This document shows, piece by piece, positions 6,252 through 8,546 of a stretch of DNA of 8,546 nucleotides. The notes beneath the pieces were generated by a model, which was not told where the DNA came from, did not search any database, and saw only the letters and a program-made list of their open reading frames with translations. Source of the stretch: an uncultured Paraglaciecola sp. (GTDB lineage: Bacteria; Pseudomonadota; Gammaproteobacteria; Enterobacterales; Alteromonadaceae); NCBI GenBank assembly GCA_905479025.1, contig CAJQKX010000740.1:1-8546 (forward strand), given 5' to 3'. How positions within the stretch are numbered: position 1 is the first letter of the stretch; each line of letters starts with the position of its first letter. The position numbers were made by a program, and so were the translations under genes.

Positions 6252-6980
6252 CTCTGCCGCTTTATCCAATCGAGTTATATTGGTGGTAGCTTATTTAATT
6301 CGGTCCCCTAAAGTATAATCACCGTCATCATGTATTTATCAATGTCATCTAAAAACTCTGAAATGTTAGTGGTGTTTTGGGTGTGTTTTGTTAAGGGTGA
6401 TGAAGTATTCTTTAAATCCTATGAGTACTGCTTTTTTATACTCTCAAGTTATTTATTAGTTTAGCACGTTCATTCGTTAATAACGCCGCCGGTGCATTAT
6501 TAAAAGCCTGCATCCACTTTGTTGAAACTGCCCTTTGGCTAATAATTATTCATGTTCAGCACTATTTTCAGGGGTAATATGTTTGATAGGGTCAACAAGT
6601 CGCTCAAAAACTTTCTCATCATACCGAGTTTGCCCAGTTTGGATTCGATTCTGCGCGAATACTTTGACTTTATCTATGATCAGTAACACCAAGTCACTCA
6701 TATTGCTGGTGTATTGATTTTGACCTTTACGTAAATAATCAAGAAGGTCTTCGGCGAGTTAAATAAGCGGGATAAGCGGCGAAAAATCAACTAGTCCCAG
6801 GTCGCCTTTAATAGTATGGATTGAATGAAAAAATGAACGTTGTTATTCGTTATCTTCTCGTTTTTACTCTAATTCTAATTCTAATTCTAATTCGATTAAG
6901 GTCTGTTCACTGGCTTCATAAAACTCGCTGATTTCATCCAATAGGTCGGTGAGAATATCTTCATATGTAAACACTTACAT
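6231..6980 (-). pseudogene. Decayed gene for an Hpt (histidine phosphotransfer) domain protein
   Basis: On the minus strand an ATG at 6980 opens a frame that reads as a plausible protein for 145 codons but is broken by TAA at codons 2, 39, 46, 74 and 145. Its first part includes FTYEDILTDLLDEISEFYEA. Next comes SIHTIKGDLGLVDFSPLIPL, a clear Hpt motif with the phospho-accepting His codon at 6816-6818. AEDLLDYLRKGQ and SDLVLLIIDKVKVF follow. Protein-like pieces then continue in other frames: WMQAFNNAPAALLTNERAK (about 6519-6439) and ISEFLDDIDKYMMTVI (within 6418-6311). The original frame returns with YTLGDRIK-TAA-ATTNITRLDKAAENK up to about 6231. The frame order (0, then three successive -1 steps back to 0) fits three single-base deletions. 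AAGG lies 11 bases before the ATG. The family is probably a CheA-like or Hpt-HD-type signalling protein, but no second catalytic domain is visible. It converges on glnG. Confidence 0.8.
6869..6892. repeat. Hexanucleotide tandem repeat (CTAATT) x4
   Basis: Four perfect copies of CTAATT lie on the plus strand. In the frame of the decayed minus-strand gene they encode an alternating Leu-Glu run, directly before a TAA at 6864-6866. Copy-number change in a 6-base unit would not shift the frame, so it is more likely a slippage expansion than a phase-variation switch. Confidence 0.9.
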
Positions 6981-7116
6981 AGAATGAATAGCCTTAATGA
7001 ACGAAATAATTTATGGATTTATTAAGTATCGGCTAATTAAGAGTTTAATTCATATATTTATGTGGCAATAAAAAATGTTGAAAAATACTTAGATAAAAAT
7101 ACAAATAGTATAAGTG
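6981..7116. other. AT-rich intergenic stretch with no gene
   Basis: Between the decayed Hpt gene and the plsC promoter the sequence is very AT-rich, with no plausible coding frame on either strand. It holds the weak ribosome-binding site (AAGG) and presumably the old promoter of the Hpt gene. It also holds a small AT-only inverted repeat, AATTAA/TTAATT (near 7034-7049). No RNA gene or terminator is recognised. Confidence 0.6.
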
Positions 7117-7135
7117 TTTTAGCTACTGGCTAAAA
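7117..7135. promoter_or_regulatory. Perfect 7-bp dyad at the plsC promoter, candidate operator
   Basis: TTTTAGC-TACTG-GCTAAAA is a perfect inverted repeat with a 5-base centre. It covers the expected -35 region and ends 5 bases before the -10. A protein bound here would interfere with RNA polymerase. It does not match the FadR or PsrA sites as I remember them, so the regulator is unknown. Confidence 0.4.
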
Positions 7136-7146
7136 GTGAGTATAAT
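7118..7146 (+). promoter_or_regulatory. Predicted sigma70-type promoter of plsC-rraB
   Basis: A perfect TATAAT at 7141-7146 is preceded, 17 bases upstream, by a poor -35 (TTTAGC, 7118-7123). Transcription would start near 7153, leaving a leader of about 24 bases before the plsC TTG. The weak -35 suggests help from an activator or modest expression. Confidence 0.55.
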
Positions 7147-7176
7147 CTGCGACTAATTTATTGATCAGGATAGGCC

Positions 7177-7896
7177 TTGTTAGCGCTTTTACGCATAGTT
7201 GCGATATTTTTTTATTTTTTGCTGATAAACATAGTTCTCATATTGATTTGTTTGCTGCGGCCCTTTCATCGAGATAACGTTCACGCTGCTGGTGCTTTGT
7301 ATAGTTCGGTGTCGGCTTTACTGGGATTGAAAATTGAAATCAGGGTACCCGACAGCGTCAAACAAGGTGGGCCATTCGTCTATATTGCGAATCACCAAAA
7401 TAGTTATGATTTATTGACGATCTGCGGTGCGACGCAAAAAGGTACAGTAACAGTCGGTAAAAAAAGCCTTAAGTGGATACCTGTGGTTGGCCAGATATAT
7501 TGGTTAACCGGTAACATTATGATCGACCGAAAAAACTCTGGTCGCGCCCATGATACCTTACTAGGTACAGTGCAAAAAATTCAAAAAAGACGCTTATCCG
7601 TGTGGTTTTTCCCTGAGGGTACTCGCAGCTATAATCGTGGATTATTGCCCTTTAAAACAGGTGCTTTTCGCATTGCCAAAGCGACCAATGAACCCATAGT
7701 GATGATTACTGCTAGCCGCTTACATGATAAAATAAAATTAAACAGATGGAATAATGGCACGTTATTAATTGAGCTGTCAGAGCCTGAGTTTATGGATGAA
7801 CATAAATCTATTAAACAAAATGCTGAATATTTTCATCAAAAAATGCAGCAACAGATTAAAAAAATAGACACTGAATTGGACAATAAATTCCGGTGA
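7177..7896 (+). CDS. plsC: 1-acyl-sn-glycerol-3-phosphate acyltransferase
   Basis: An inner-membrane enzyme that acylates lysophosphatidic acid at position 2 to give phosphatidic acid, the second acylation of phospholipid synthesis. The product is 239 residues (E. coli 245). A hydrophobic N-terminal segment (about 5-27) anchors it. Acyltransferase motif I is NHQNSYD (72-78, catalytic His73 and Asp78). Motif II is in GKKSLKWIPVVGQIYWLTGN (94-113). Motif III is FPEGTR (145-150), and LLPFKTGAF follows. The match to E. coli PlsC is close throughout. The start is TTG: AGGA at 7167-7170 sits 6 bases upstream and the resulting N-terminus matches the family's (MLYIFRL in E. coli), while no in-frame ATG offers a complete protein. 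It is followed after 25 bases by rraB, so the two are probably co-transcribed. Confidence 0.96.
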   Translation: MLALLRIVAIFFYFLLINIVLILICLLRPFHRDNVHAAGALYSSVSALLGLKIEIRVPDSVKQGGPFVYIANHQNSYDLLTICGATQKGTVTVGKKSLKWIPVVGQIYWLTGNIMIDRKNSGRAHDTLLGTVQKIQKRRLSVWFFPEGTRSYNRGLLPFKTGAFRIAKATNEPIVMITASRLHDKIKLNRWNNGTLLIELSEPEFMDEHKSIKQNAEYFHQKMQQQIKKIDTELDNKFR

Positions 7897-7921
7897 TCCG
7901 CTTAGCTCAGAGGTATATTTT

Positions 7922-8284
7922 ATGAATTCACAAGAAACATCCGAACTAGCCGAATGGCATGAGTTTAATCAAGAAACGATTGAAGCATTGATCGAAGATG
8001 GCAGTGACGCCAGTCAAGCACATACTATTGAGTATCACTTTGCTAGTGCTGACTTTGACGTATTAGAAAAAGCGGCTGTTGATGCCTTTAAAGCCGGTTT
8101 TGAAGTAGGTGATGCCGAGGAGTTAGAGTTGGAAGATGGTGAGGAAGTCTTTTGTTTTGATGCCGTGGTCGAACGTATGTTGGATGCAAATTTAATCAAC
8201 CAAGATACCGATAAACTTTTTGCTATTGCTATTAAACATAACGTTGATTACGACGGTTGGGGCACGTTTTTTATTGAAAAATAG
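7922..8284 (+). CDS. rraB: Regulator of ribonuclease activity B (RNase E inhibitor)
   Basis: A small acidic cytoplasmic protein that binds the C-terminal scaffold region of RNase E and inhibits it, changing the decay of a subset of mRNAs (E. coli knowledge). The product is 120 residues. Conserved blocks shared with E. coli RraB are ETIEALIEDGSD, TIEYHF, LEKAAVDAFKAGFEV, EELELEDGEEVFCFD and VDYDGWGTFF. It stops soon after the last block, so it lacks the very acidic tail of the roughly 138-residue E. coli protein; the truncation is at the family's variable end and no stop mutation is evident. AGAGG at 7909-7913 lies 8 bases before the ATG. It is the second gene of a probable operon with plsC. 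Confidence 0.93.
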   Translation: MNSQETSELAEWHEFNQETIEALIEDGSDASQAHTIEYHFASADFDVLEKAAVDAFKAGFEVGDAEELELEDGEEVFCFDAVVERMLDANLINQDTDKLFAIAIKHNVDYDGWGTFFIEK

Positions 8285-8301
8285 TGTTTACCCATTTGGT
8301 C

Positions 8302-8339
8302 AAAAAATAAACTAATGACACAAAGATGTCATTAGTTTG
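8302..8339. terminator. 12-bp perfect hairpin after rraB (canonical intrinsic terminator on the minus strand)
   Basis: AAACTAATGACA (8309-8320) and TGTCATTAGTTT (8327-8338) form a perfect 12-bp stem with a 6-base CAAAGA loop. Read on the plus strand, GCCTAAAAAA follows with no T-run, so termination of plsC-rraB would be inefficient or depend on the stem alone. Read on the minus strand, the stem is followed by A and six T (8302-8307), a normal intrinsic terminator. No minus-strand gene to its right is visible within the window. It probably marks the 3' end of the rraB transcript. Confidence 0.65.
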
Positions 8340-8450
8340 CCTAAAAAATACAGTAAAACTATCATCAAAGCGTCAATAAAAGTACATCTCAGGTTCACAT
8401 TGCCCATTCATATTACGCCCAAGAAAAAACATTAAATGGGGCAATACAGA

Positions 8451-8546
8451 ATGAGTACTAAAACACTATCCAACTTAGCTTTATCTATATCCGTTGCACT
8501 GGGTACCTGCGCATTGATGGCGCCTGCCCTAGGAGCAGAAGAGTCA
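8451..8546 (+). CDS. N-terminus of an exported protein, function not identifiable (cut by the right edge)
   Basis: The ATG at 8451 opens a frame that stays open for the 32 codons to the edge. The residues show a standard Sec signal peptide: Lys4, a hydrophobic core from about Leu6 to Met23, and cleavage after APA (24-26) or after LGA (27-29). Cys20 in LGTC is a poor lipobox, since Thr precedes the Cys. GGGG at 8438-8441 may act as the ribosome-binding site, with a spacing of 9 bases. About 165 bases separate it from rraB, across a hairpin, so it is likely a separate transcription unit; I do not see a convincing promoter. Such leaders are common on TonB-dependent receptors and secreted peptidases in this bacterial group, but nothing here decides. 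Confidence 0.7.
   Translation, partial: MSTKTLSNLALSISVALGTCALMAPALGAEES

Noticed and set aside
6535..6717. 60-codon plus-strand frame in the gap after glnG
   Set aside because: It lies antisense to the Hpt remnant, has low-complexity residues and no convincing ribosome-binding site.
6869..6892. CRISPR-like or phase-variation repeat
   Set aside because: The unit is only 6 bases with no spacers, and a 6-base unit cannot switch reading frame.
6231..6980. Reassigned or read-through TAA codon (a living gene with TAA read as Gln)
   Set aside because: glnA and glnG here end in TAA as normal stops, and the apparent frameshifts in the middle of the remnant point to decay.
8451..8546. Lipoprotein call for the right-edge protein
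   Set aside because: The only cysteine is preceded by LGT, which is a poor lipobox, and good signal peptidase I sites follow.

Overview
The window looks like the chromosome of a marine gammaproteobacterium, most likely of the Alteromonadaceae (Glaciecola/Paraglaciecola/Alteromonas type). The evidence is an AT-leaning sequence, proteins that match E. coli counterparts closely over their full length (GlnA, NtrB, NtrC, PlsC, RraB, BipA), and a glnA - small DUF4124 protein - glnL - glnG order, which I recall from Vibrio and Alteromonadales. The genus is inferred from general resemblance, not from a search.

Left part (1-1540): typA/bipA runs leftward off the edge, and glnA is transcribed divergently. 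The 402-base gap between them holds a sigma70-type promoter and leader hairpin for typA. For glnA it holds a textbook nitrogen-control region: two adjacent NtrC-like sites and a sigma54 -24/-12 promoter. It also contains an unexplained 30-bp imperfect dyad.

Middle part (1541-6201): this is the nitrogen-regulation cluster. glnA (glutamine synthetase) ends in a strong intrinsic terminator. It is followed by a secreted DUF4124 protein, then glnL (NtrB kinase) and glnG (NtrC sigma54 activator), which overlap by 4 bases. A near-perfect 17-bp NtrC palindrome lies just before glnL, where E. coli carries its autoregulatory glnL operator. The inferred circuit is that NtrB phosphorylates NtrC under nitrogen limitation, NtrC-P activates glnA through the upstream sites and sigma54, and NtrC limits its own synthesis at the glnL site.

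Right part (6202-8546): a 975-base stretch without an intact gene contains a decayed minus-strand gene for an Hpt (phosphotransfer) protein. It carries several in-frame TAA codons, three apparent frame changes and a hexanucleotide repeat. An AT-rich gap with the plsC promoter and a dyad follows. Then come plsC (1-acyl-glycerol-3-phosphate acyltransferase, TTG start) and rraB (RNase E inhibitor) as a probable two-gene operon, a 12-bp perfect hairpin, and the signal-peptide start of an unidentified exported protein cut off by the window edge.

I see no mobile element, tRNA, rRNA or CRISPR array. The gene content is mainly conserved housekeeping. The unusual parts are the decayed Hpt gene, the dyads and the regulatory layout.
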